Below are positions 9,376 through 18,633 of a stretch of DNA of 64,000 nucleotides, in pieces. Position numbers and translations under genes: made by a program. A model generated the notes under the pieces. It worked only from the letters and a program-made list of their open reading frames with translations. It did not search any database and was not told the origin of the DNA. Origin of the DNA: G963677485 sp942492855 (GTDB lineage Bacteria; Armatimonadota; HRBIN16); contig OW818647.1 of the NCBI GenBank assembly GCA_942492855.1, positions 4,340,001 through 4,404,000 on the forward strand, written 5' to 3'. Position 1 is the first letter of the stretch; the number at the start of each line of letters is the position of its first letter.

Positions 9376-11679
9376 CTACTCCGTCTCGAAATTCGATAAT
9401 GCCACAGCCGCGCATTGTCCCAACGACAGTCCGCCGTCATTCATGGGGTGATTTACGGGCATCAAAGCGGACTTTTTGACAGACCTTAATGCCTCGAGTG
9501 TCATGGTTGTGAGCAGTCTATTCTGAAAACATCCACCGCATATCACTACTTCATTGTGCGGAATGTGAGAGGTGATTTCAAGTAAACACTCCACCAACCA
9601 TCTATGAAAAGAGCGTGCGAGGACGGCATCAGGCACTCCAGAGCACGATAGTTGCATCGCACTCTTCAGCATTGGTTCCCAGTTAATTTTATAACTAGGC
9701 TCAGGAATATGCTGGATTTCGCCGTTGATGGTCCATGCCAGGGATGTGGGTTCCGCCGTGATCTCCACCGGCAGCGGTACGGTCTGAGTCTGCCGTTCCG
9801 CTAGCATTTGTAGCCGCATTGGTGTGTCACCCTCAAATCTGTTTCCCTGGTCGACATGAAGCAGGCAGCCCATGGCATCAAACAGCCGTCCCACCGAGCT
9901 GCAACGGGCAGGTGAGCCGTTTCTGATGGCCTGTATGAGCATCTGTGCCTGGGGCTCCGATATCCCTGCAAACCGTCCATATTGGCATGGATCGCCATCG
10001 CCTGAGTGTATTTCACTCAACATGCCGAGTAGGGGACGCCAAGTCTGTTTAGCCGCCAGATCGCCTCCGAGTAGGGGAAAGCTTCTGAAATGAGCACGAC
10101 GAATTGTTAGTTCTGGTGTGATATCCAGTGCCTCACCACCCCAGATAGTGCCATCTAGACCATATCCAGTAGCATCCCAGCAGACGCCAAACGCAGGCAA
10201 TGGGCGGTCATTTTCAACAACCACGGAGGCGATGTGTGCATGATGGTGTTGGACACGCAGTGTGGGTTCCACGGCCGTATGGTAATCTGGGTGCATGTCT
10301 CCAATCACCAGCGGTTCGTGACCAATCGGATACAGCTCGTACAGTCTATCGAGTTCAAAACGCTGGGCATCACGGCTCTTTACCGTGTCCATATCACCCA
10401 GATACTGTGTGGTCGTACTCCGCGGTGGGGTGATAATGCTCAAGCTGTTCTTCATGTGACCACCCAGCCCCACCATGGATCGCTGCCATGAAGTCGACTC
10501 GACTGTCAGTGGAGCTAGTCCTCGTGCAGAACGCAGCCAGATCACACGGTTGTCTACCACCATGGCCACACTGTCATCCAGGTGCCGCAGGATTGGGCGG
10601 TTGTGGGTCAGGAAGTAATCGGCAATCTTGCCCAGTCTTCGGTAGGCTTCGTCATCATTTATGCAGATCGGTTCGTCACTCAGGTTGCCGCTAGTGCACA
10701 CTATCGGAAAAGAAACGGACTGCATGATGAGCTGGTGTAGAGGGGTTGTGGGCAGCATGATGCCGACATTATGGCTGTCAGCGCACACATTCGGGGCCAG
10801 ACCGTTGCCCGCACGGCAGGCCAGCAACACGATAGGGGATATGTGAGAGTCCAGCAAGGCCTCTTCCCGTTCGTTGACTACCGCAACTCGTTTGGCTTCA
10901 TCGATATCGCATACCATGACCGCAAAAGGCTTGGCCTCACGATGCTTACGCTGGCGCAGTCGGCTGACCGCTTCACGGTCATCAGCACGACAGACTAGTT
11001 GGTATCCGCCGAGACCTTTTAGAGCTACAATGCATCCATCAACAAGCAACTGGCTAAGCATCACCATCGCCGGGCCTTCCGATGCCAGTAATGCACCGTC
11101 TGGTGCATGCAGTTCGGCATGAGGGCCGCAAACCGGGCAGGCGATCGGCTGGGCGTGGTATCTTCGGTCTGAGGGGTTATGATACTCTATGGAGCATCGC
11201 TCGCACATAGTGAAACTGGCCATGGTGGTATTGCAGCGATCGTATGGCAATGCTCGGGTGATGCTGTATCTCGGCCCGCAATGGGTGCAGTTGGTGAAGG
11301 GATATCTCCACCTGCGATCGTGCGGGTCATTGAGCTCGTTCAGGCAGTCATCGCATACCCTGAGGTCAGCGGGGATGACCACGCGGTTGGTCGTTTGGTA
11401 GCCGATTTCAGAAATCAATACACTGAACTCGGTAAACTCACGCTCTGACTGCATCTGCTCACGGGTTTGCTTTACGATGCGGGCTATATCAGGCAGTTTT
11501 TCAGGCAGTCTCTCTATGAAACCATCGATGAGTTCTGATGTGCCATCAAGCTCCACCACAACGCCCTGTATATCGTTGAATACACAGCCTCGCAGACCTA
11601 GTTCCGTAGCCAGCCTGTATACTGTCGGGCGAAACCCCACCCCTTGAACCACACCAGAATAAGTGAGAACTACTTGCAT
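9376..11679 (-). CDS. hypF: Carbamoyltransferase HypF
   Basis: HypF uses carbamoyl phosphate and ATP to carbamoylate HypE, the first step in making the cyanide ligands. Domains in order are an acylphosphatase domain (GVVQGVGFRP near residue 9), two Zn-finger motifs (CDDC..CTHC and CERC..CPVC, about 107-190), a YrdC-like domain (KGLGGYQLVCRA) and a Kae1-like transferase domain with the metal-binding HHHAH near residue 467 and GGCFQNRLL near the end. The 767 residues are full length. It starts ten bases inside hypB. Confidence 0.97.
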   Translation of the reverse strand: MQVVLTYSGVVQGVGFRPTVYRLATELGLRGCVFNDIQGVVVELDGTSELIDGFIERLPEKLPDIARIVKQTREQMQSEREFTEFSVLISEIGYQTTNRVVIPADLRVCDDCLNELNDPHDRRWRYPFTNCTHCGPRYSITRALPYDRCNTTMASFTMCERCSIEYHNPSDRRYHAQPIACPVCGPHAELHAPDGALLASEGPAMVMLSQLLVDGCIVALKGLGGYQLVCRADDREAVSRLRQRKHREAKPFAVMVCDIDEAKRVAVVNEREEALLDSHISPIVLLACRAGNGLAPNVCADSHNVGIMLPTTPLHQLIMQSVSFPIVCTSGNLSDEPICINDDEAYRRLGKIADYFLTHNRPILRHLDDSVAMVVDNRVIWLRSARGLAPLTVESTSWQRSMVGLGGHMKNSLSIITPPRSTTTQYLGDMDTVKSRDAQRFELDRLYELYPIGHEPLVIGDMHPDYHTAVEPTLRVQHHHAHIASVVVENDRPLPAFGVCWDATGYGLDGTIWGGEALDITPELTIRRAHFRSFPLLGGDLAAKQTWRPLLGMLSEIHSGDGDPCQYGRFAGISEPQAQMLIQAIRNGSPARCSSVGRLFDAMGCLLHVDQGNRFEGDTPMRLQMLAERQTQTVPLPVEITAEPTSLAWTINGEIQHIPEPSYKINWEPMLKSAMQLSCSGVPDAVLARSFHRWLVECLLEITSHIPHNEVVICGGCFQNRLLTTMTLEALRSVKKSALMPVNHPMNDGGLSLGQCAAVALSNFETE

Positions 11680-12356
11680 GAAGTGCTGCGTTTGTGACTA
11701 AGCTCGCTGATCAGCCAGTCGATCCAGGCTTCAATGCCCGTTTCTGCTTTGGCACTGAGCTCCAAAATACCGGCGTGTGGAGTAGAGGATTGGATCGACT
11801 GTCGGGCCGCTTGTATGTCAAACTCCATCACGCTGGCCACATCCGTCTTGTTAATAACGACTAAATCAGCCGTGGCGAACATCGATGGGTATTTTAGCGG
11901 CTTGTCCTCGCCCTCGGTACATGAAAGCAAGACCACGCGCTTATCCTCACCTAGATCAAAGCTACTGGGGCACACCAGGTTACCGACATTTTCGATAAAG
12001 AGTATGTCGACTTTGGAGGTATCAAGCTGAGCAACTGCCTTAGTCACCATGTCACTATCTAAATGGCATACATCGCCAGTGACGATCTGTATGGCGGTGA
12101 TACCCGCTTCCCGTATGCGCACTGCATCGTTCTCTGTCGCCAAGTCGCCGACTATCACTGCCAGCCTGGCCTTATCACCAATACGCATGGCTGTTTTTTT
12201 CAATAATTCAGTCTTCCCGGATCCTGGGGATGACAATATGTTGATGACTAACATCCGTTGGTCAGCGAAAAGGCTGCGCAGTTGGTCAGCTAGTGCGTCG
12301 TTGCGTTTGAGTGCGGGTTCTCCGATGGTAATGGTTCGTTTGGTAGTTCCGGACAT
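11670..12356 (-). CDS. hypB: Hydrogenase nickel-insertion GTPase HypB
   Basis: HypB hydrolyses GTP to drive nickel delivery with HypA. The SIMIBI-class G domain shows the Walker A motif SSPGSGKTELL near residue 43, the metal-site CHLD motif, ENVGNLVCP and the NKTD guanine-specificity motif. Neither the N-terminal CxxCGC high-affinity nickel site nor a His-rich stretch is present, so nickel storage is unlikely. Its start lies directly against the hypA stop. Confidence 0.96.
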   Translation of the reverse strand: MSGTTKRTITIGEPALKRNDALADQLRSLFADQRMLVINILSSPGSGKTELLKKTAMRIGDKARLAVIVGDLATENDAVRIREAGITAIQIVTGDVCHLDSDMVTKAVAQLDTSKVDILFIENVGNLVCPSSFDLGEDKRVVLLSCTEGEDKPLKYPSMFATADLVVINKTDVASVMEFDIQAARQSIQSSTPHAGILELSAKAETGIEAWIDWLISELSHKRSTSCK

Positions 12357-12701
12357 CTATTCATCAACCTCTACGGATGTGATCTGTATTTCACGGCCAT
12401 GCACGATGTCAACGTCCTGGGCGTCGCATTGCGGACAGATGTAACCTTGATCCTCTGGGGTGAACGACGATCCGCATTGTCTGCACTTGCATACCGTCTC
12501 CACGTGATCCACATGAAGCACAGCACCTTCGGCTTTAGTGTCGACCGTCATGCTATCAAATGCAAAGCGTAACGACTCTTCGACAATCGATGATAATGAC
12601 CCAAGGCTGACGCTCAACGCGGTCACTTTTTTAGCGGATTGCACTTCAGGATGAGTTAGGACAGTCTCCAGGATGCTCTCCATGATGCTGACTTCATGCA
12701 T
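12357..12701 (-). CDS. hypA: Hydrogenase nickel-insertion protein HypA
   Basis: The start at 12701 yields the canonical MHEVSIMES N-terminus in which the amino group and His2 bind nickel. The in-frame extensions to 12737 or 12761 would destroy that site. The zinc site is made by CKCRQC and CPQC near residues 70-93. HypA hands nickel to the hydrogenase large subunit together with HypB. It is the promoter-proximal gene of the hypABFCDE-mazG operon and is only 38 bases from the divergent protease gene. Confidence 0.95.
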   Translation of the reverse strand: MHEVSIMESILETVLTHPEVQSAKKVTALSVSLGSLSSIVEESLRFAFDSMTVDTKAEGAVLHVDHVETVCKCRQCGSSFTPEDQGYICPQCDAQDVDIVHGREIQITSVEVDE

Positions 12702-12739
12702 GATATATTCCAGTTCGTGTAGCATAATAGGGATGTGCC

Positions 12740-13258
12740 ATGAGTAGACAAAACACACCATCCACTATCATTATAGGCTACGGAAACCCTTTGCGTCGAG
12801 ATGACGGGGCCGGACCGGAGTTGGTTCGCCGCATATGTACCCGCATGGGAGGACAACTTGTCCCAAATCAACAAGCAGTAATAACGGTTGGCTATACAGG
12901 GTATTTGATCAGCCATCAGCTCACACCTGAGCTATGTGAGCTCATCGCTAACTACCGTCAGGTGGTGTACATAGATGCCAGTGTTGCGGTTGATGATTTT
13001 ACTGTGGAGGATGTGAAGCTCCCATGCGATGCCGAAGCGATCTATCATAGCCACGGACTTACCCCCAGGCAACTGACTATGCTTGCTCTGCTATCACAGG
13101 ATAACTCCAGCCTCGACCATATATTCATACTTCATCTGCCCGCACAAGATATGGGAATGGGGGAGGGGCTGACCGACGATATGGAACAGCACTTGAATGA
13201 CGGTTTGGAGTGGCTTGAGCGGCTAATTGGTGGAGAACCCGACCGTACCGTACACTGA
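12740..13258 (+). CDS. Hydrogenase maturation protease (HycI/HoxW family)
   Basis: This family clips the C-terminal tail of the [NiFe]-hydrogenase large subunit once nickel is in place. The 172-residue protein has the N-terminal GYGNPLRRDDGAGPEL motif whose Asp/Glu binds nickel, a YIDASV strand with the second ligand region, and HGLTPRQL with the conserved His. AGGGATG six bases ahead supports ATG 12740. It is transcribed away from the hyp operon and stands seven bases before pcrA. The cognate hydrogenase group cannot be read from the protease alone. Confidence 0.9.
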   Translation: MSRQNTPSTIIIGYGNPLRRDDGAGPELVRRICTRMGGQLVPNQQAVITVGYTGYLISHQLTPELCELIANYRQVVYIDASVAVDDFTVEDVKLPCDAEAIYHSHGLTPRQLTMLALLSQDNSSLDHIFILHLPAQDMGMGEGLTDDMEQHLNDGLEWLERLIGGEPDRTVH

Positions 13259-13265
13259 ATATACG

Positions 13266-15500
13266 ATGAATGAATTAGATATTTCGAGTTTAAATGGAGA
13301 ACAGCGCGAGGCGGTTCTTCATCAGAATGGTCCGTTGCTTGTTTTTGCCGGAGCCGGAAGCGGGAAGACCCGCGTATTAACCATGCGGGTGGCCAACCTT
13401 ATCTCCACTTGTGGCATCTCACCATATGAAATCCTGGCCGTCACCTTTACCAATAAAGCTGCTCGCGAGATGAAAGAGCGTATTGATCATCTCTTAGGTG
13501 CCGGTATTGCTAAGAACATGTGGGTGGGAACCTTCCACAGCATCTGCGCCCGACTGTTGCGGATGTATGGGTCAGAGATCAACATCGAACCCAACTTCGT
13601 GATATATGACGATGGTGATCAGACAGCCCTCGTCAACCGCATCATGAAAGACCTGAACATCGACCCAAAGAAATTCGCCCCCAGAGGCATTCTTGGTGCC
13701 ATCAGCAAAGCTAAAGAGCAGATGCAGATGCCTGCCGACATCACACGCAGTGACCCCTGGACACAGACTGTTGGCAGCGTATATGACCACTATCAACGGG
13801 AACTGGTGCAGTGTCGTGCTCTGGACTTTGATGACCTGCTGGTGTACGCCCTCAAGTTACTTCAGAAGAACGGCATGGCTACTAATATCCTACAGCAGCG
13901 GTTCCGACACGTGCTGGTGGATGAGTTCCAGGACGTCAACAAGGTGCAGTACAACATCGTCAAGACCATCGCTGCGAAGCACGGAAACCTCTGCGCGGTG
14001 GGGGATGACGATCAGGCGATCTACAGTTGGCGGGGTGCCGATGTCGACATCATACTCTCATTTGAGAAAGACTTTGCGATCTCTAAAGTGGTGCGTTTGG
14101 AGAAAAATTACCGATCGACACAGCGGATTCTAGACGCGGCGTTTCATGTGGTCAGCAAGAATGAAAAGCGGGCCAGCAAACGTCTCTTCGCTCAGAAGAG
14201 CGAAGGTGAGCTGGTTGGCATTTGCCAGTTGACCTCTGAACGCGAAGAAGCCAGGAGCATCACCCAACGGATCAGCCTCGAATCGCAGAAGGGCCGCCGC
14301 GAACTGCGAGACTACGCCGTGCTATACCGCACAAACGCGCAGTCCCGTGCTCTGGAAGAGGCCTTCATGGTCTATGGGTTAAGTTATCAAGTGATCGGCG
14401 GTTTGAGGTTCTACCAGCGCAAAGAAGTCAAAGACTTGCTGGCCTACCTGCGTGTGGTGGTGAACCCCAGCGATACCGAGAGCGTACGCCGGGTGGTTAA
14501 CCTGCCAACAAGGGGCATCGGTCAGACCAGCATTGATGCGCTGTTTGTTCAGAGCAAGTCGATACGGCGACCGCTGTTTGAGGCACTGCAGATGGCCCAT
14601 GAAAGCAAGTTGCTCAAGGGTAAAGCGGCTGTTGGTCTTGGCCAGTTCCTTCAGTTGATCGCCGAGTTGCAAGAGATGGCCACACGTGTGGGTGTTTCGG
14701 AGCTTGTCAAAACGCTGGTAGAGGCTACAGGATATCTGGACTACCTCGGACGCGGCACGGATGCAGAGACTCTAGCCCGACGCGACAATGTGGGAGAGCT
14801 CTATTCCGTCACAAACCAGTTTGATGTATCCGAAGAAGGCACTGGTGGTCTACCTGCCTTTTTGGAGCAAGTGGCCTTAGTCAGCGACATCGACTCGGCT
14901 GACACGAATGGCAACCATGTATCGCTGATGACCGTCCACGCCGCGAAAGGGCTTGAGTTCCCTGTAGTGTTTGTAGCCGGCATGGAGGAGAGCATTTTCC
15001 CGCTGTTACGCGGTGACAGCTCGAAAGCGGATATGGATGAAGAGCGCAGGTTGTTTTATGTGGCACTAACCCGTGCCAAAGAAGAGGCCTACCTGATGTT
15101 CACGACCATGCGAAGCATCTACGGTGAAAGCAGAACCATGATCCCCTCAAGATTTCTACGCGAGATACCCGAGAACCTTGTGATGATGATGACACCGGCA
15201 CATTTGGCATCTGGAGTAAAGCCCTCTGAGTACGGTCAGCAATCTGAATACTCACCAGAACCGGTGTTCGCCAAACCGGGAGACGTGATGACATCAAGGC
15301 CAGCAAGGACATCATATCAACCAGAGCCTAAAAAGGCTGGCATTCGAGTGGGGCAGAGGGTCAAACACCCAAGCTTTGGCGATGGGGTCGTGATGAAGGT
15401 GGAACCCTCACGGGATGATGCCATCGTCACTGTGGTATTCCCTCAGCAAGGCATCAAAAAGCTGCTAGCCTCACTGGCCAACCTTAAGATTATAAAATAG
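13266..15500 (+). CDS. pcrA: UvrD/PcrA-type ATP-dependent DNA helicase
   Basis: This is an SF1A 3'-5' helicase for DNA repair and removal of recombinase filaments. All motifs are visible: AGAGSGKTRVL (Walker A), FTNKAAREM, GTFHSICARLLR, DEFQDVN, GDDDQAIYSWRGAD, LEKNYRST, YRTNAQSRALEE, MTVHAAKGLEF and FYVALTRAKEE. The C-terminal tail has the PcrA-type Tudor-like segment GQRVKHPSFGDGVV, known to contact RNA polymerase in homologues. ATG 13266 starts the usual N-terminus (residues LNGEQREAV follow); an in-frame start at 13227 would overlap the protease gene. Length is 744 residues. Confidence 0.95.
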   Translation: MNELDISSLNGEQREAVLHQNGPLLVFAGAGSGKTRVLTMRVANLISTCGISPYEILAVTFTNKAAREMKERIDHLLGAGIAKNMWVGTFHSICARLLRMYGSEINIEPNFVIYDDGDQTALVNRIMKDLNIDPKKFAPRGILGAISKAKEQMQMPADITRSDPWTQTVGSVYDHYQRELVQCRALDFDDLLVYALKLLQKNGMATNILQQRFRHVLVDEFQDVNKVQYNIVKTIAAKHGNLCAVGDDDQAIYSWRGADVDIILSFEKDFAISKVVRLEKNYRSTQRILDAAFHVVSKNEKRASKRLFAQKSEGELVGICQLTSEREEARSITQRISLESQKGRRELRDYAVLYRTNAQSRALEEAFMVYGLSYQVIGGLRFYQRKEVKDLLAYLRVVVNPSDTESVRRVVNLPTRGIGQTSIDALFVQSKSIRRPLFEALQMAHESKLLKGKAAVGLGQFLQLIAELQEMATRVGVSELVKTLVEATGYLDYLGRGTDAETLARRDNVGELYSVTNQFDVSEEGTGGLPAFLEQVALVSDIDSADTNGNHVSLMTVHAAKGLEFPVVFVAGMEESIFPLLRGDSSKADMDEERRLFYVALTRAKEEAYLMFTTMRSIYGESRTMIPSRFLREIPENLVMMMTPAHLASGVKPSEYGQQSEYSPEPVFAKPGDVMTSRPARTSYQPEPKKAGIRVGQRVKHPSFGDGVVMKVEPSRDDAIVTVVFPQQGIKKLLASLANLKIIK

Positions 15501-15511
15501 AGGACCGCAAC

Positions 15512-16408
15512 ATGCGTTTTGGTATATTCAAGGATCTTTTCCATAAGATTGACACCATGATCACAGGTCGTGGCAAGATCGATGAAGAGTTATTTGACGA
15601 TTTTGAGGAAGCACTGTTAGGTGCCGACGTCAACGTAAATCTGACTCAAGAGGTTCTACTGGAGCTGCGTGATGCAGTGAAGAATGAACGAATGAAAGAT
15701 GCCTCTGAGGTCAGATTAGGGCTTGAGAAAATACTGACAGCACGCCTTGAGAAATGCGATGTGCAGCCGTTGAGCCGCATGACACAGAGTCCCACTCTGT
15801 TTGTTTTTGTTGGTGTGAATGGTGTAGGTAAAACCACCACAATCGCAAAATTAGCCCAGCGTTTCGCTAATGAGGGAAAAAAGGTAATGCTGGCCGCAGC
15901 GGATACCTTCCGCGCTGCGGCGATAGAGCAGCTTGAGGTTTGGGCGCAACGCACCGGAGCGGCTATTGTGACGAGTCAGCCCGGTGGAGACCCCTCATCG
16001 GTGATTTTCGATGCTGTCACCTCTGCGAAAGCCAAGGGCTACGATGTCGTGCTGGCCGATACCGCCGGTCGGCTTCACAACCGATCGAACCTGATGAGTG
16101 AGCTGACCAAGATCATTAAAGTCGCCGAGAAGGCACTGGGCCGCACTCCAGACGAGGTTTTGTTGGTCATTGATGCCACAACTGGTCAGAATGCGATCCG
16201 TCAAGCCGAAGAATTCGCCAAATCCGTTCCGATAACGGGTATTGTACTTACAAAGCTAGATGGTACCGCTAGAGGTGGGGCCGTTTTGTCTGTCACGCAG
16301 GAGCTCAGACTACCGATCAAGCTGATTGGACTGGGCGAAACGGCAGCGGATTTGAAAGACTTCGACAACAAAGATTTTGTCCGCGAGCTTCTGGGCACCG
16401 AGAACTAG
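15512..16408 (+). CDS. ftsY: Signal recognition particle receptor FtsY
   Basis: FtsY is the membrane-bound GTPase that receives SRP-ribosome complexes at the translocon. The 298-residue protein is an NG-domain form without the acidic A domain of enterobacteria. Motifs are GVNGVGKTTTIAKLA (G1), DTFRAAAIEQL (insertion box), DTAGRL (G3) and TKLDGTARGG (G4), ending with GLGETAADLKDF. It follows pcrA by 11 bases. Confidence 0.97.
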   Translation: MRFGIFKDLFHKIDTMITGRGKIDEELFDDFEEALLGADVNVNLTQEVLLELRDAVKNERMKDASEVRLGLEKILTARLEKCDVQPLSRMTQSPTLFVFVGVNGVGKTTTIAKLAQRFANEGKKVMLAAADTFRAAAIEQLEVWAQRTGAAIVTSQPGGDPSSVIFDAVTSAKAKGYDVVLADTAGRLHNRSNLMSELTKIIKVAEKALGRTPDEVLLVIDATTGQNAIRQAEEFAKSVPITGIVLTKLDGTARGGAVLSVTQELRLPIKLIGLGETAADLKDFDNKDFVRELLGTEN

Positions 16409-16429
16409 CCTGGCAAGAGGGGGAGACAC

Positions 16430-17482
16430 ATGCAGGGAATTATCATAGCTGGGGGAATGGGCACAAGATTTCGCCCATTAACACACATACGCCCGAAACC
16501 GCTGATACCGGTGGTCAATAAGCCTCTACTGGAATACCAGGTGGAGCAGCTCAGGCTACACGGTGTTGACCGCATCGTGTTTGCCACTAATTATCTGGCG
16601 GAAAAGATAGAAGAGCATTTTGGCGATGGCTCCCGCTTCGGTGTTGAGATGCGTTACGCGATTGAAGAGAGCCCTCTAGGTACAGGAGGCGCAATCCGCA
16701 ACGCAGCCAAGCAGCTTTGGAGCCAAGAGGACTTTGTGGTCTTCAATGGTGACATCGTGTGCGGTTTCGACCTGCAGCAGATCATCGCGTTCCATCTGGC
16801 CAAGTCTGCTACATGCACCATTGCTCTTACACCCATCCCACGCCCAAACCCCTTCGGAAAGATCATTATTGACTCCGACATGTGTATACAGAGCTGGACG
16901 GAGCCCTCTGAAGCCGAAAAGAAGCTGCTGGCCTCCATGAATCCAGACGCTGACCTTCATGAAGGTGATGACTACATAAATGCCGGTTTCTATGTCATTT
17001 CACCCAAACTGCTGGAATTTATCGCAGATGAGCGGCCTGTTTCTTTTGAGCGTGAGACTTTCCCCGCACTGATCGCCCAGGATGAGCGTCTATATGCTAT
17101 GCCTATGGATGGTTACTGGACAGATGTCGGCCGTCCTTCGCAATTGATGGAAGTCACCGATGCTCTCTTGGCGGGAAAACTCCCCGGGCAGAGTCCAGCA
17201 CCTATCAGCGCGTTGGCACAGGTATCCTCAGAGGCCATTTTATCAGGCAGTGTCGTCATTGCCGATGGATGTGTTGTGGAGGCTGGAGCAAGGCTCACCA
17301 ACACTGTTTTAATGCCTAATGTACGTATCGCTGCCACTTCGGTACTGAACAATTGTATAATTGACAGTGAGTGCATTATCGGACCATCTGCTACACTTGA
17401 TGGTGTTGTGCTGGGAGCCGGAAGTTGTATCACCCAAGGCACACAACTCAAGGGTGTATTAGCGCATGATGCGAGTGCATAA
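16430..17482 (+). CDS. Sugar-1-phosphate nucleotidyltransferase with C-terminal hexapeptide region
   Basis: The N-terminal 230 residues form the NTP_transferase fold: IIAGGMGTRFRPLT (nucleotide loop), RPKPLIPVVNKP, FNGDIVCGF with the catalytic Asp, and YWTDVGRPS. The C-terminal 110 residues are a short left-handed beta-helix of LbH hexapeptides. The enzyme would make an NDP-sugar from NTP and a sugar 1-phosphate; mannose-1-phosphate guanylyltransferase and glucose-1-phosphate thymidylyl/uridylyltransferase are both possible. GGGGGA precedes the ATG. It belongs to the 13266-19680 gene run beside a second homologue and a sugar aminotransferase. Confidence 0.85.
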   Translation: MQGIIIAGGMGTRFRPLTHIRPKPLIPVVNKPLLEYQVEQLRLHGVDRIVFATNYLAEKIEEHFGDGSRFGVEMRYAIEESPLGTGGAIRNAAKQLWSQEDFVVFNGDIVCGFDLQQIIAFHLAKSATCTIALTPIPRPNPFGKIIIDSDMCIQSWTEPSEAEKKLLASMNPDADLHEGDDYINAGFYVISPKLLEFIADERPVSFERETFPALIAQDERLYAMPMDGYWTDVGRPSQLMEVTDALLAGKLPGQSPAPISALAQVSSEAILSGSVVIADGCVVEAGARLTNTVLMPNVRIAATSVLNNCIIDSECIIGPSATLDGVVLGAGSCITQGTQLKGVLAHDASA

Positions 17483-17507
17483 ATCTTACCAAAGGTAATT
17501 ACATCGG

Positions 17508-18620
17508 ATGACTATAGATAAGCGTATCGGCATGGCGGACCTGGGAGCTCAGTATCGACAGATAAAAGAGCAACTTGACCCAGTGTTGGCCGGCATCATG
17601 AACAGTGGCTGGTTTGTGATGGGGAAGAACGTCACAGGACTCGAAACGGATATAGCCAAAATATGCGACGCTAAGTACGGTGTATCGTGTGCCAGCGGCA
17701 CCGATGCAATAGAAATCGCCCTTGCTGCAGCAGGCGTAAGTGCCGGTGATGAGGTGATTACATCACCCTTTACTTTCGTAGCCACGGCTGAATCCATCGT
17801 CAGGCTCGGTGCGGTTCCTGTCTTCGCAGATATCAACCCCCGCACATTCCTTATAGAGCCGGCCACAGTTGAGCCACTCATCACGTCCAAGACAAAGGCC
17901 ATTTTGCCTGTTGATCTTTACGGTCAGATGACCGACAGAGTTGGCTTTCAGAAACTCGCAAACTCCTATGGGTTGTTGCACATTGTTGATAGCGCTCAAG
18001 CCATCATGTGCAGCCAGAATAATAAAGGATTAGCGTTGAACTGCGACGCTGCAACACTTAGTTTCTTCCCAACGAAGAACCTTGGCGCTTTTGGCGACGG
18101 TGGAATGGTCGTGACGAACAGTGATGCCATTGGGGATATCGCATCCAGACTGCGGGTACACGGCACTGGCAGCAGCACATATTATTATGACATCCCCGGG
18201 TATTGCAGCCGTTTGGACGAGATACAAGCCGCGGTGTTATGTGTTAAATTGCCCTTAATGTCAGCATGGACCGAAGACAGACGGCGTCATGCCGCCATCT
18301 ATAATGACATGCTATCGTCGACAGGTATCTCCATGCCTGTTGTTGTGGACGGCAATTATCACACATACCATCAATACACCATCACCACGCCACGCCGTGA
18401 TGAGTTGAAAAGCTATCTGCAGCAAAATGGGGTCGATAGCGCGGTCTATTATCCTCATCCGCTACACCTTCAGAAGGCCTATTCCAGTATGGGGCTCGGT
18501 GTGGGCAGCTTCCCAATGTCTGAACAGACAGCTAATGAGGTGCTTTCCCTGCCGGTACACCCGCAGCTTACAGATGACAACATAAGAACCGTAGCGACAC
18601 TCATCCAACGTTTCGTCTGA
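17508..18620 (+). CDS. DegT/DnrJ/EryC1-family sugar aminotransferase
   Basis: This is a PLP-dependent enzyme of the family that aminates keto-sugar nucleotides for glycan or antibiotic sugars. The 370 residues include the SGTDAIEIAL phosphate-binding loop, SPFTFVATAE, the cofactor Asp in HIVDSAQA and the Schiff-base Lys at about position 190 in FFPTKNLGAFGDGG. The usual EDAAQ/EDCAQ motif reads DSAQ here. It lies between two nucleotidyltransferase genes, which suggests a shared NDP-amino-sugar pathway for surface polysaccharide. Confidence 0.9.
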   Translation: MTIDKRIGMADLGAQYRQIKEQLDPVLAGIMNSGWFVMGKNVTGLETDIAKICDAKYGVSCASGTDAIEIALAAAGVSAGDEVITSPFTFVATAESIVRLGAVPVFADINPRTFLIEPATVEPLITSKTKAILPVDLYGQMTDRVGFQKLANSYGLLHIVDSAQAIMCSQNNKGLALNCDAATLSFFPTKNLGAFGDGGMVVTNSDAIGDIASRLRVHGTGSSTYYYDIPGYCSRLDEIQAAVLCVKLPLMSAWTEDRRRHAAIYNDMLSSTGISMPVVVDGNYHTYHQYTITTPRRDELKSYLQQNGVDSAVYYPHPLHLQKAYSSMGLGVGSFPMSEQTANEVLSLPVHPQLTDDNIRTVATLIQRFV

Positions 18621-18633
18621 GGAGACAATATCT

